Source: Methylococcaceae bacterium
Lineage (GTDB): Bacteria; Pseudomonadota; Gammaproteobacteria; Methylococcales; Methylomonadaceae
NCBI GenBank assembly: GCA_021647585.1
Contig: JAKIUK010000028.1
Location: 1 to 50,489 of the forward strand
DNA: 50,489 bases
Direction of reading: 5' to 3'
Notes under the pieces: generated by a model
What the model saw: the letters and a program-made list of their open reading frames with translations, nothing else
Database searches by the model: none
What the model was told of the DNA's origin: nothing
Part shown: piece by piece, positions 24,608 through 32,338 of the stretch
How the letters are laid out: every line of letters starts with the position of its first letter
Position numbering within the stretch: the stretch's first letter is position 1
Position numbers and translations under genes: made by a program

Positions 24608-26095
24608 TTAATCACACTCCGGTGTTAATGATTGACGCCAATGATGACTTTCTTTGTCAAAAATACGCCGACACTCTTCAGGTCCATTGGAACCCGCCGG
24701 ATAACCTGCAATATAATCACGTTCTTCTGACCATTTTTGTAAGATAGGGTCAACAATACGCCAGGCATGCTCGACTTCATCGGATCGCAAAAACAAAGAA
24801 CGATCACCCTCAATCACATCCAGTAATAAATCTTCATAAGCATCAATATGATGTTCGTCTTCATGACGAAAACCAGCATCAAGACTGGTTAGCCGCGTAT
24901 TCATTTCCAGGCCTGGCACTTTCACAGTCATTTCCATACGCAGACATTCTTCCGGTTGAATACCTATCAACAACCAGTTAGGACTGGTGCATTTTATCTG
25001 AGTATCACGGAAAAATTGCAAAGGTGGTTGCTTAAAACAAATCGATATGGATGATTGTCCTTTGGCCATACGCTTTCCGGTACGCAAATAGATAGGTACA
25101 TCTTTCCAGCGCCAGTTATCGACATATAATTTTATTGCGGCAAAGGTTTCGGTGACACTGTTTTCAGGTACATTTTCTTCTTGTAAATATCCTTTAACCT
25201 TTTCACCATTAATGTTACCGCTGACATATTGTGCACGAAATGCATGCGCATTCACGGCTTCTTTGGGAATAGGACGTATAGATTTAAGTACTTTAACCTT
25301 TTCATCTCGCAATGCTTCGGCTTCCATTGATGCAGGTGGCTCCATAGTAACCAGTGTTAATAACTGTATCAGGTGACTTTGCAGCATGTCACGCATAGCA
25401 CCAGAGGTATCATAATACTGCGCTCTAGACCCTATTCCCAATTCTTCTGAATGGGTGATTTGGATATGGTCTATATAATTACGATTCCATAGCGGTTCTA
25501 GCATGGTATTCGCAAAGCGAAATACCAGCAGGTTTTGAACAGTACCTTTACCTAAATAATGGTCAATACGGTAAATCTGGTCTTCTCGCAAATACTTACC
25601 AATACGTCTTTGTAAGGATTGGGCGCTCGGTAAGTCATAACCAAAAGGTTTTTCTATTACGACACGACTCCAGCCATTTTCTTCATTTAATAGCTCAGCA
25701 TTATGCAGAAATTCTACCGTATCGCCAAAATCAGAAGGACTAATAGCGAGATAAAAGGCTTTATTTTGTGGGAATTTTGTTTGATCGTTTAGTGTTTTTG
25801 CAAGTAAGGTATAGCTTTCAGCTTGCTTTATATCACCTTTCAGAAAGTGCAATCGTTCACAAAAACGTTTAAAAACAGCTTCATCTACACCGTTGCGTGC
25901 TTTAAACTCGATCATTGCACGGACTTCAGCTTGCCAATGCTGCTGATCCCAGTCTCGACGACCAATAGCCAAAATTTTACTGCCTTCAGGTAATAAATTT
26001 TCGACATCCAGATGGTACAAAGCCGGCATTAATTTAATACGTGATAAATTTCCTGTCGCACCATAAATAACATAGGTACATGCTTCTGCTTTCAT
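24608..26095 (-). CDS. zwf: Glucose-6-phosphate 1-dehydrogenase
   Basis: Oxidises glucose 6-phosphate to 6-phosphogluconolactone with NAD(P)+. The 495 residues match the usual length. The dinucleotide motif is YGATGNLSRIKLMPALYHL near residues 9-27, with the canonical GxTGDL varied to GATGNL. The active site is YRIDHYLGKGTVQNLLVFRF. The substrate-binding IEKPFGYDL segment and C-terminal YEDLLLDVIEGDRSLFLRSD are intact. It sits nine bases after gnd, so the three pathway enzymes are made from one transcript. Confidence 0.97.
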   Translation of the reverse strand: MKAEACTYVIYGATGNLSRIKLMPALYHLDVENLLPEGSKILAIGRRDWDQQHWQAEVRAMIEFKARNGVDEAVFKRFCERLHFLKGDIKQAESYTLLAKTLNDQTKFPQNKAFYLAISPSDFGDTVEFLHNAELLNEENGWSRVVIEKPFGYDLPSAQSLQRRIGKYLREDQIYRIDHYLGKGTVQNLLVFRFANTMLEPLWNRNYIDHIQITHSEELGIGSRAQYYDTSGAMRDMLQSHLIQLLTLVTMEPPASMEAEALRDEKVKVLKSIRPIPKEAVNAHAFRAQYVSGNINGEKVKGYLQEENVPENSVTETFAAIKLYVDNWRWKDVPIYLRTGKRMAKGQSSISICFKQPPLQFFRDTQIKCTSPNWLLIGIQPEECLRMEMTVKVPGLEMNTRLTSLDAGFRHEDEHHIDAYEDLLLDVIEGDRSLFLRSDEVEHAWRIVDPILQKWSEERDYIAGYPAGSNGPEECRRIFDKESHHWRQSLTPECD

Positions 26096-26104
26096 TACTA
26101 TCCC

Positions 26105-27550
26105 TTATACATTATATGTAGATGACGATGTTTTGCCACCGTGACCGGTCCAGTCTGTGTGAAAAAATTCGCCGCGTGGTTTATCTGTGCGCTCATAAGT
26201 GTGTGCACCAAAATAATCACGTTGTGCCTGTAATAAATTTGCCGGTAATCTTGCTGTACGATAGCCATCAAAATAAGCCAGTGCAGAAGAGAAGGTCGGT
26301 GTGGGTACATTTAATTCAACGCCCAGGATAACCGCTTTACGCCAGCCAGCATCAGCTTTTGCCATGGCATCTGAAAAGAACTCTGCTAACAATAAATTGT
26401 CCAGCTCTGGATTTTTCTCGTAAGCCTTTTTAATATCGCTTAAGAATTGACTGCGAATAATACAACCACCACGCCACATCAATGCAATATCGCCATAGTT
26501 AAGAGTCCAGTCGTACTCTTTAGCTGCCTCACGCATTAACTGAAAGCCTTGTGCATAAGAGATAATTTTAGAGGCATACAGAGCATCATGAATAGCATCG
26601 ATCATGGCCTCTTTGTCGCCGGTAAATGTACTGGGTTGTTTTGGTAATAATTGAGCCGCTTTTACCCGCTGATCTTTTTGGGCCGATAGGCAACGGGCAA
26701 ACACAGATTCAGCGATCAATGTTAAAGGAATGCCCATATCTAACGCATTAATCCCAGTCCATTTACCAGTACCTTTTTGCCCAGCAGTATCCAGGATAGA
26801 GTCAACTAACGGCTCACCATTTTCATCTTTATAGGCCAGAATATTGGTGGTAATTTCAACTAAATAAGAGTCTAAAACGCCGGTATTCCATTTTGCAAAT
26901 ATAGCTTGGATTTCATCAACACTTAAATCCAGGCCTTCGCGCATAAGCTGGTATGCTTCACAAATAAGCTGCATATCGCCGTATTCAATACCGTTATGTA
27001 CCATTTTGACATAGTGACCACCACCGTTATCCCCGACCCATTCGCAGCAAGGAGCACCGTCAACTTTGGCGCTGATTGCCTGGAAAATAGGTTTGACTGC
27101 TTCCCATGCCTCTTTATTTCCACCTGGCATAATTGAAGGTCCGTGTCTTGCGCCCTCTTCTCCACCAGAAACACCAGTGCCTATGTATAAAATACCTTTT
27201 TTTCTCAGGTAATCGGTTCGGCGATTAGAATCGGTATAAAGCGAATTGCCACCATCAATGATAATATCGCCAGTTGATAATAAAGGCAGTAGCTTTTCTA
27301 TATATTGATCAACCACTTCACCTGCTTTAACCATTAGCATCACTCTACGTGGTGCCTCCAGGCTTTCAACTAGTTGTTCAAGAGAATGAGTGCCGACAAC
27401 TTCTGTCCCTTTAGCTGGGCCTTCAAGGAATTCATCAACTTTGCTTGCAGTACGATTATAAACAGCAACTTTATATCCATTGTCATTCATATTCAGGACC
27501 AAATTTTGTCCCATTACAGCAAGACCGATTAATCCAATATTTGCTTTCAT
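26105..27550 (-). CDS. gnd: 6-phosphogluconate dehydrogenase, decarboxylating
   Basis: Converts 6-phosphogluconate to ribulose 5-phosphate and CO2 with NADP+. The 481 residues have the Rossmann motif GLAVMGQNLVLNMNDNG at the N-terminus and YNRTASKVDEF typical of NADP specificity. SGGEEGARHGPSIMPGG and GGHYVKMVHNGIEYGDMQLI carry the catalytic Lys. The C-terminal tail is complete (RGEFFHTDWTGHGG). It is first in gnd-zwf-pgl. A tandem 11-bp repeat array and a small hairpin lie upstream. In methylotrophs using the ribulose monophosphate pathway this route can act as a dissimilatory cycle. Confidence 0.97.
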   Translation of the reverse strand: MKANIGLIGLAVMGQNLVLNMNDNGYKVAVYNRTASKVDEFLEGPAKGTEVVGTHSLEQLVESLEAPRRVMLMVKAGEVVDQYIEKLLPLLSTGDIIIDGGNSLYTDSNRRTDYLRKKGILYIGTGVSGGEEGARHGPSIMPGGNKEAWEAVKPIFQAISAKVDGAPCCEWVGDNGGGHYVKMVHNGIEYGDMQLICEAYQLMREGLDLSVDEIQAIFAKWNTGVLDSYLVEITTNILAYKDENGEPLVDSILDTAGQKGTGKWTGINALDMGIPLTLIAESVFARCLSAQKDQRVKAAQLLPKQPSTFTGDKEAMIDAIHDALYASKIISYAQGFQLMREAAKEYDWTLNYGDIALMWRGGCIIRSQFLSDIKKAYEKNPELDNLLLAEFFSDAMAKADAGWRKAVILGVELNVPTPTFSSALAYFDGYRTARLPANLLQAQRDYFGAHTYERTDKPRGEFFHTDWTGHGGKTSSSTYNV

Positions 27551-27597
27551 TTTGCTCTCTTGATTGATGGTTTAGTAAAACTTTAAATTCTAACATG

Positions 27598-27618
27598 GTG
27601 AGGTACTTTAAGCCTCAC
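27598..27618. repeat. Short hairpin upstream of gnd
   Basis: GTGAGG and CCTCAC pair around a 9-base loop, in the presumed gnd leader. The stem resembles the central hairpin at 21772-21797. Role unknown. Confidence 0.45.
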
Positions 27619-27659
27619 TATAATTGAAACTTTATGCAATTGTAGAAGCCAATGTATTA

Positions 27660-27703
27660 TTGCACCTTTATTGCACCTTTATTGCACCTTTATTGCACCT
27701 TTA
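27660..27703. repeat. Tandem 11-bp repeat, four exact copies
   Basis: The unit TTGCACCTTTA occurs four times without interruption, followed by TTGTGCAAATATAGTGCA, which echoes the TTGCAC core. On the gnd strand the unit reads TAAAGGTGCAA. The period is about one helical turn. It lies 110-153 bases upstream of gnd, in the gap after the flavin reductase gene. Confidence 0.9.
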
Positions 27704-27739
27704 TTGTGCAAATATAGTGCATTTTAACTAGTGTACAAG

Positions 27740-28222
27740 TTATTCGCTATATAATTTGCTACTATCATCCATATCTCCCGTATCGCTATACAGCATAGGC
27801 TGGCCTTGATTTAATATAGCGGCATCTACAACTTTGCAAACAACAATTTTGTGGTCACCTGCTTCTGAAAAATGATCAACCTGACAGTCAAAATAGGCCA
27901 GAGCATTAGTAAGTGCAGGTGCCCCGGTTTTGGTTTGTAACCATTGATAGCCACTCATTTTGTCATTGGTTGAGTGCCCAAAATGATCGGCCGCTAATTT
28001 TTGTTTGTTGTCCAACACACTAATACAGCATACTCCCCCATCCTGTAGCATTTTATAGGAATGATGTTCAGGATTAATACTAAAGCAGATTAATAAAGGA
28101 TCAAAAGAAACCTGCATAACCCAGGCGGCAGTGAAAGCATTTTGTTGTTGACCGTTATTGACACTAATCACGTAAACACCCTGGGTGATTAGTTTAAATA
28201 TAGCATCAGCATTTTTTATCAT
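27740..28222 (-). CDS. Flavin reductase family protein (FMN-binding split barrel)
   Basis: A protein of 160 residues with the split-barrel flavin reductase pattern: GVYVISVNNGQQQNAFTAAW at the N-terminus, FDPLLICFSINPEHHSY, GVCCISVLDNKQKLAADHFG and the later CQVDHFSEAGDHKIVVCKV. It would reduce FMN or FAD with NAD(P)H or simply bind flavin. Partner unknown. The Shine-Dalgarno (TAGGATAATC before ATG) comes from the end of a family 1 repeat that separates this gene from nadC. Confidence 0.88.
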   Translation of the reverse strand: MIKNADAIFKLITQGVYVISVNNGQQQNAFTAAWVMQVSFDPLLICFSINPEHHSYKMLQDGGVCCISVLDNKQKLAADHFGHSTNDKMSGYQWLQTKTGAPALTNALAYFDCQVDHFSEAGDHKIVVCKVVDAAILNQGQPMLYSDTGDMDDSSKLYSE

Positions 28223-28228
28223 GATTAT

Positions 28229-28469
28229 CCTAGAAAAATCAGTTGAGCACGAGTTTTGTGGAAAATCTGGGCGAAAAAGACAAAAAATAGCGCGTAGTTA
28301 ATGGCCATAGTCCTTATCAAGCGCTATTCTACAGGATTTTTCGTTCAGATTTCTTCACAAAATCGTGAAGCGGTTTCATTTCACCAAACGGGTAACTGGT
28401 AAAAACTTTCGATACAATTAATATACAACAAGTTACACACAAACCTAGCGTTCAACTGATTTTTCTAGG
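28229..28469. repeat. MITE-like element, family 1, long copy (241 bp)
   Basis: Ends CCTAGAAAAATCAGTTGA and TCAACTGATTTTTCTAGG are a perfect 18-bp inverted repeat. Nested inside are further complementary blocks: GGAAAATCTGGGCGAAAAA against TTTTTCGTTCAGATTTCTTC, and AATAGCGC against GCGCTATT. The interior differs from the other two copies. The element occupies essentially the whole space between the flavin reductase start codon (28222) and the nadC stop (28471). Confidence 0.8.
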
Positions 28470-28470
28470 A

Positions 28471-29301
28471 TTATGTCTCCATTGTTATACGCATTGATAA
28501 ATCAATGGCTTTAATGTGTTTGGTTAATGCCCCTATAGAAATAAAATTCACACCGGTTTGTGCAATATTACGAATATTATTTAGTGTAATATCACCTGAG
28601 GCTTCCAGCTCGATATTATTTTCATTGCTAGCAACAGCAATTTTCATATCTGCAACAGAAAAATTATCCAGCATAATGCGGTCGGGTTTTGCTGCCAGAG
28701 CCTGTTGGTATTCTTCCAGTGACTCAACTTCAACTTCTATGGCAACGTCAGTTATTGCTCGGGCTGAACTGATGGCCAAGGCAATAGAGCCAGCTGCTAG
28801 AATGTGATTCTCTTTAATTAATACCCCATCATATAGCCCGATTCTATGATTAACACAGCCACCACAGGATACCGCATATTTTTGTGCGATTCTAAGGCCA
28901 GGTATGGTTTTTCGAGTATCTAATACTTTGCAATTGGTGCCAGAAACAGCCTCTGCGTATTGTCTGGCAATGGATGCGGTAGAAGACAGGGTTTGTAATA
29001 AGTTTAATGCTGTTCTTTCACCCGTCAATAAATCTTTGGCAGGCCCCTTCAGCTCACACAGCAAAGTATTTTCTTCACAAACAGCACCCTCTGATACAAA
29101 CCAATTAATCACAATATCAGAGTTTAGTATTGTAAACACCTTATCAAACCAGGCTTGTCCACAAAGGGTCATACTTTCCCGGGTAACTACCTGTGCTTTG
29201 GCATTTATGGATGATGGAATAATACTAGCGGTTATATCGCCGCTACCAATATCTTCATCAAGAAATTTTTTTATTTCAATGGTCGTTGGATGGTTGCTCA
29301 T
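28471..29301 (-). CDS. nadC: Nicotinate-nucleotide pyrophosphorylase (carboxylating)
   Basis: NadC condenses quinolinate with PRPP to make nicotinate mononucleotide, in NAD biosynthesis. The 276 residues carry LDEDIGSGDITASIIP at the N-terminus, the substrate-binding LLTGERTALNLLQTLSSTAS, KVLDTRKTIPGLRIAQKYAV (the TRKT.PGLR motif) and GGCVNHRIGLYDGVLIKENH. The C-terminal barrel includes LEASGDITLNNI and FISIGALTK. It is divergent from ampD, a common gammaproteobacterial arrangement. Its stop abuts a family 1 repeat. Confidence 0.97.
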   Translation of the reverse strand: MSNHPTTIEIKKFLDEDIGSGDITASIIPSSINAKAQVVTRESMTLCGQAWFDKVFTILNSDIVINWFVSEGAVCEENTLLCELKGPAKDLLTGERTALNLLQTLSSTASIARQYAEAVSGTNCKVLDTRKTIPGLRIAQKYAVSCGGCVNHRIGLYDGVLIKENHILAAGSIALAISSARAITDVAIEVEVESLEEYQQALAAKPDRIMLDNFSVADMKIAVASNENNIELEASGDITLNNIRNIAQTGVNFISIGALTKHIKAIDLSMRITMET

Positions 29302-29353
29302 GTGCTTAAATACTCTAGATTAACTGATTTATTGTAATTGTTTTGATTGTTAA

Positions 29354-29893
29354 ATGAAAATAGAGAATCATTGGCTTAGTCAGGCCACTAAAGTCCCTTC
29401 ACCTAATTTTGATGAACGACCTATGGATGAGGAGCTGTCCCTAATTGTTGTGCATTGTATTAGTTTGCCACCCGGACAGTTTGATGGGACTTATATAGAC
29501 CAACTATTTTGTAATCAGTTAAATCCTGATGAGCACCCCTATTTTAAGGAAATTTATCAGATAAAAGTTTCGGCTCATCTTTTAATTAGGCGCTGTGGTG
29601 AGATTGTTCAGTATGTGGCATTTAATAAACGCGCCTGGCATGCAGGAGTATCTGAATATAACGGAAAAACAAAATGTAATGATTATTCAATTGGGATAGA
29701 GCTGGAAGGAACGGAAGCTCAAGAGTATACAGAAAAGCAATACCAGCAATTAACTACGGTAATAAAGGCTTTATTAAATCGATATCCAAATTTATCTGCA
29801 CAACATATTACAGGGCATAGTGAGATTGCTCCTGATAGAAAGACTGATCCGGGTGAGAGTTTTAATTGGCTAAGACTTAAATCAAATTTTTAA
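29354..29893 (+). CDS. ampD: 1,6-anhydro-N-acetylmuramyl-L-alanine amidase AmpD
   Basis: Cytoplasmic zinc amidase that recycles peptidoglycan fragments and controls beta-lactamase induction in some species. The 179 residues match AmpD. Zinc ligands are His34 (IVVHCISLPP), His155 (TGHSEIAPDRKTDPG) and Asp165, with Glu117 (GIELEG) as the likely catalytic residue. The AWHAG motif is present. It is divergent from nadC and ends five bases from the convergent TonB-dependent receptor gene. Confidence 0.96.
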   Translation: MKIENHWLSQATKVPSPNFDERPMDEELSLIVVHCISLPPGQFDGTYIDQLFCNQLNPDEHPYFKEIYQIKVSAHLLIRRCGEIVQYVAFNKRAWHAGVSEYNGKTKCNDYSIGIELEGTEAQEYTEKQYQQLTTVIKALLNRYPNLSAQHITGHSEIAPDRKTDPGESFNWLRLKSNF

Positions 29894-29897
29894 GAAA

Positions 29898-31796
29898 TTA
29901 GTCAAATTGATAGCTAATTTCGAAAAATGTTCGATCAGACAAGCGTTGTCCAGGTTCAAATTCATCTTTAGAGCCTAAATTGTTTTGATGTATCAGTGAC
30001 AATTCAAGGTGTTGATTTTCTGTCAGATTAAATGTTTTTCTTAGGATGAAATCCAGTCGCTGGAATTGGTCTATCCTGGTCGTGCGCAGATATTGCATAT
30101 CACTACGATAGTAATAGGCCAGGCTGGCATGCCATTGCTGCGGAAATTGATAAGCTGCGAGAACATTTAAAGAATGATGTGGTACTGATTCTCTATAGTT
30201 AATAAATCCGCCATTTTGCTGAATATTGATCCATGAATAACCCATGTGAACTAATACTTTTTGGTCAGGTTTATAATCAAGCTGAATTTCATAATTAAGG
30301 CTTCTCGCTACATCGCCAGTTACATAATTAAAAACGCCATCTTGGTCAGCTGTATATATTTGAGTTAAACGACGAAACCGCTGGTGGGCAAATTTTATAT
30401 CAGCGGTTAGTTTCTGGTTCATAAACAGACCATGATATCCAGCCTCAAAGGTAATAACTTCTTCTGGTTTAAGTGTTTCAGGGGAATGTGCGCGAACATT
30501 AACTATTGACGATACAATATCGCTTATATTCATGTTTTGTTCGCCAAGGGTTGGCATTCGCGAGGCTCTTGATGCCATGACTCTGAAGCTATGCTGCTCA
30601 GACCAATGATAGTTCAACGCAATTTTGGGTGAGATATCAACACTAGTATATGAGTTCTTTTCCAGCAATGCACCCAGGTTTAAACTAAAATCATCAAGAA
30701 ATTTCCATTCAATATTGCTGAAAAAATGATAGAGCAAATTGGTTTTGTCATCTGTACCAGACCAAAAAAGAAGTCGCATTCTCTCCAGTCGACTGCCTAA
30801 GCCCCAAACCATGCGTGTTGATTTAAAGGGTACTAAAGTATGCTGTAATTCAAGGTCTAAACGTTCTGAAAGTTGGTCGTTACTGAGTAATTTTCCATCC
30901 GAAAAAAAGTCATCATCTATTTCATGTCGGTGATGACTTAGCTGTATTGAAACCAGGTTGATAGGATTAAATTGATGTTCCCAGCGCAAATTTTGGTTCA
31001 GGCTTTTACTTCGTTCATAACGTTGAGGATCATTAAGGCTGTTAAGGCCTGTTTCATGTTTACCCTCACTATACCCAAAATTATATTGCAAGGTATCTTT
31101 AGGGCTTAACTGATAATCAAAGCGACTGCTAATCATATTAATATTTTGACTATCCAGTACGTTTTCCAATCCATCATTTTCGTTATGGGAAATGCTGAAG
31201 CGATACCCCAAGTCTTGCCATTGTCCGCCATAACGTAGATTTCCACGATAATAATCGTCCCCGCCAGCACGGAAGTTGACTTGTGCTCCCTGGTCTTGTG
31301 ATGTATGAGTGGTAATGATGTTAGCTACACCTTGAAAAGCATTTGGACCATAAGTTGATGCAGCAGGCCCCCGGATTACTTCTATGCGTTCGATATCTTC
31401 GATTAATAAAGGAAAGTCAACCCAAAAAACACCTCCAAAAGTAGCATTATAAATTGATTGTCCATCCACTAGAATTTGCATGCCTCCAGCGAATTCATCA
31501 CTCATGCCGTGATAGGAAGCAGCTATCAAATGGCCTCTTACTGAACCTACTTGCATACCAGGAACTAGTCGAAAAAGCTCTACGATTTCTTTAGCACCAC
31601 TGGCTTTTATCATATCTTTATCAATAACAGTGATGGCTGCTGGAGCGTCCGACAGGGATTGCTTGAGTCGGGTTGCTGATAAAACTACGGGTGTATCATC
31701 TAGAAAAAAACTGCTTGCGGTGTCCTGGTCCGTAGCATGAGAGGATAAGGAAGTGGCACTGATAAGTGTCGCCAGATATGCTTTGAAATTATTCAT
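29898..31796 (-). CDS. TonB-dependent outer-membrane receptor
   Basis: Outer-membrane beta-barrel transporter of 632 residues. A signal peptide (YLATLISATSLSSHA) and a TonB-box-like DTPVVLSATRL are followed by the plug domain (APAAITVIDKDMIKASGAKE, IERIEVIRGPAASTYGPNAF, GVANIITTHT). A barrel of alternating aromatic strands follows. The last residues FFEISYQFD end in Asp rather than the usual Phe. The size suits cobalamin, siderophore or metal receptors; the ligand cannot be read. It overlaps lspA by eight bases and has no clear Shine-Dalgarno, so it is probably translated by coupling. That is an odd place for a regulated receptor. Confidence 0.92.
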   Translation of the reverse strand: MNNFKAYLATLISATSLSSHATDQDTASSFFLDDTPVVLSATRLKQSLSDAPAAITVIDKDMIKASGAKEIVELFRLVPGMQVGSVRGHLIAASYHGMSDEFAGGMQILVDGQSIYNATFGGVFWVDFPLLIEDIERIEVIRGPAASTYGPNAFQGVANIITTHTSQDQGAQVNFRAGGDDYYRGNLRYGGQWQDLGYRFSISHNENDGLENVLDSQNINMISSRFDYQLSPKDTLQYNFGYSEGKHETGLNSLNDPQRYERSKSLNQNLRWEHQFNPINLVSIQLSHHRHEIDDDFFSDGKLLSNDQLSERLDLELQHTLVPFKSTRMVWGLGSRLERMRLLFWSGTDDKTNLLYHFFSNIEWKFLDDFSLNLGALLEKNSYTSVDISPKIALNYHWSEQHSFRVMASRASRMPTLGEQNMNISDIVSSIVNVRAHSPETLKPEEVITFEAGYHGLFMNQKLTADIKFAHQRFRRLTQIYTADQDGVFNYVTGDVARSLNYEIQLDYKPDQKVLVHMGYSWINIQQNGGFINYRESVPHHSLNVLAAYQFPQQWHASLAYYYRSDMQYLRTTRIDQFQRLDFILRKTFNLTENQHLELSLIHQNNLGSKDEFEPGQRLSDRTFFEISYQFD

Positions 31797-32268
31797 TGGA
31801 TTTGGTTGAGTTTTTAGCTACACCAAAACTTTCCAGTAACATAAGAAATACACCGATAGAGATTGCAGAATCGGCAATATTAAAGGCTGGCCAATGTCGG
31901 GATTGGTAGAACACATCTAGGAAATCAATGACATAACCATAGGCCAGACGATCGATTAAATTACCAATAGCACCACCTAAGACTAATGCCAAAGCACAAG
32001 CTAGCAGAGTTTCATATTTTTTTAGTCGATATAACCAGAGGGTCAGTGCAACACTGATAACAAATGCCATTGCAGCAAAAAACCAGCGTTGCCAACCCCC
32101 TGCTTCACTTAAAAAACTAAAGGCGGCGCCTGTATTGTGCACATAAGTCAGGTTGAAGCCGGGAATAATAGCAATAGATTCATAAAGATGCATTGATCTA
32201 TCTATCGCAATTTTACTCCATTGATCAAGAATCAGTACAATGAGGGACAACCATAACCATTTAAGCAT
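31789..32268 (-). CDS. lspA: Lipoprotein signal peptidase (signal peptidase II)
   Basis: Inner-membrane aspartyl protease that cleaves prolipoprotein signal peptides. The 159 residues have four membrane helices. NTGAAFSFL, GNLIDRLAYGYVIDFLDV and FNIADSAISIGVF are the conserved blocks, and the two catalytic aspartates lie in the last two. It lies after ribF and ileS, the standard gammaproteobacterial order. The next gene, normally fkpB and ispH, is replaced by a TonB-dependent receptor that overlaps its 3' end. Confidence 0.96.
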   Translation of the reverse strand: MLKWLWLSLIVLILDQWSKIAIDRSMHLYESIAIIPGFNLTYVHNTGAAFSFLSEAGGWQRWFFAAMAFVISVALTLWLYRLKKYETLLACALALVLGGAIGNLIDRLAYGYVIDFLDVFYQSRHWPAFNIADSAISIGVFLMLLESFGVAKNSTKSNE

Positions 32269-32309
32269 ATTAATTTAACCTGATATTCCTTACTTTAACT
32301 AAGTGAGAA

Positions 32310-32338
32310 TGGATGATTATTTGTTTCCACCTCCCTAA
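32310..32338. repeat. Dispersed 29-bp repeat, copy 1
   Basis: The segment starts TGGATGATTATTTGTTTCC and ends ACCTCCCTAA, directly against the ileS stop codon. It matches 36285-36312 except for one missing G. It is found only twice in the window. It is too short to be an insertion sequence. Confidence 0.7.

Noticed and set aside
27660..27703. CRISPR array
   Set aside because: Units of 11 bp are directly tandem with no spacers, and no cas gene is present.
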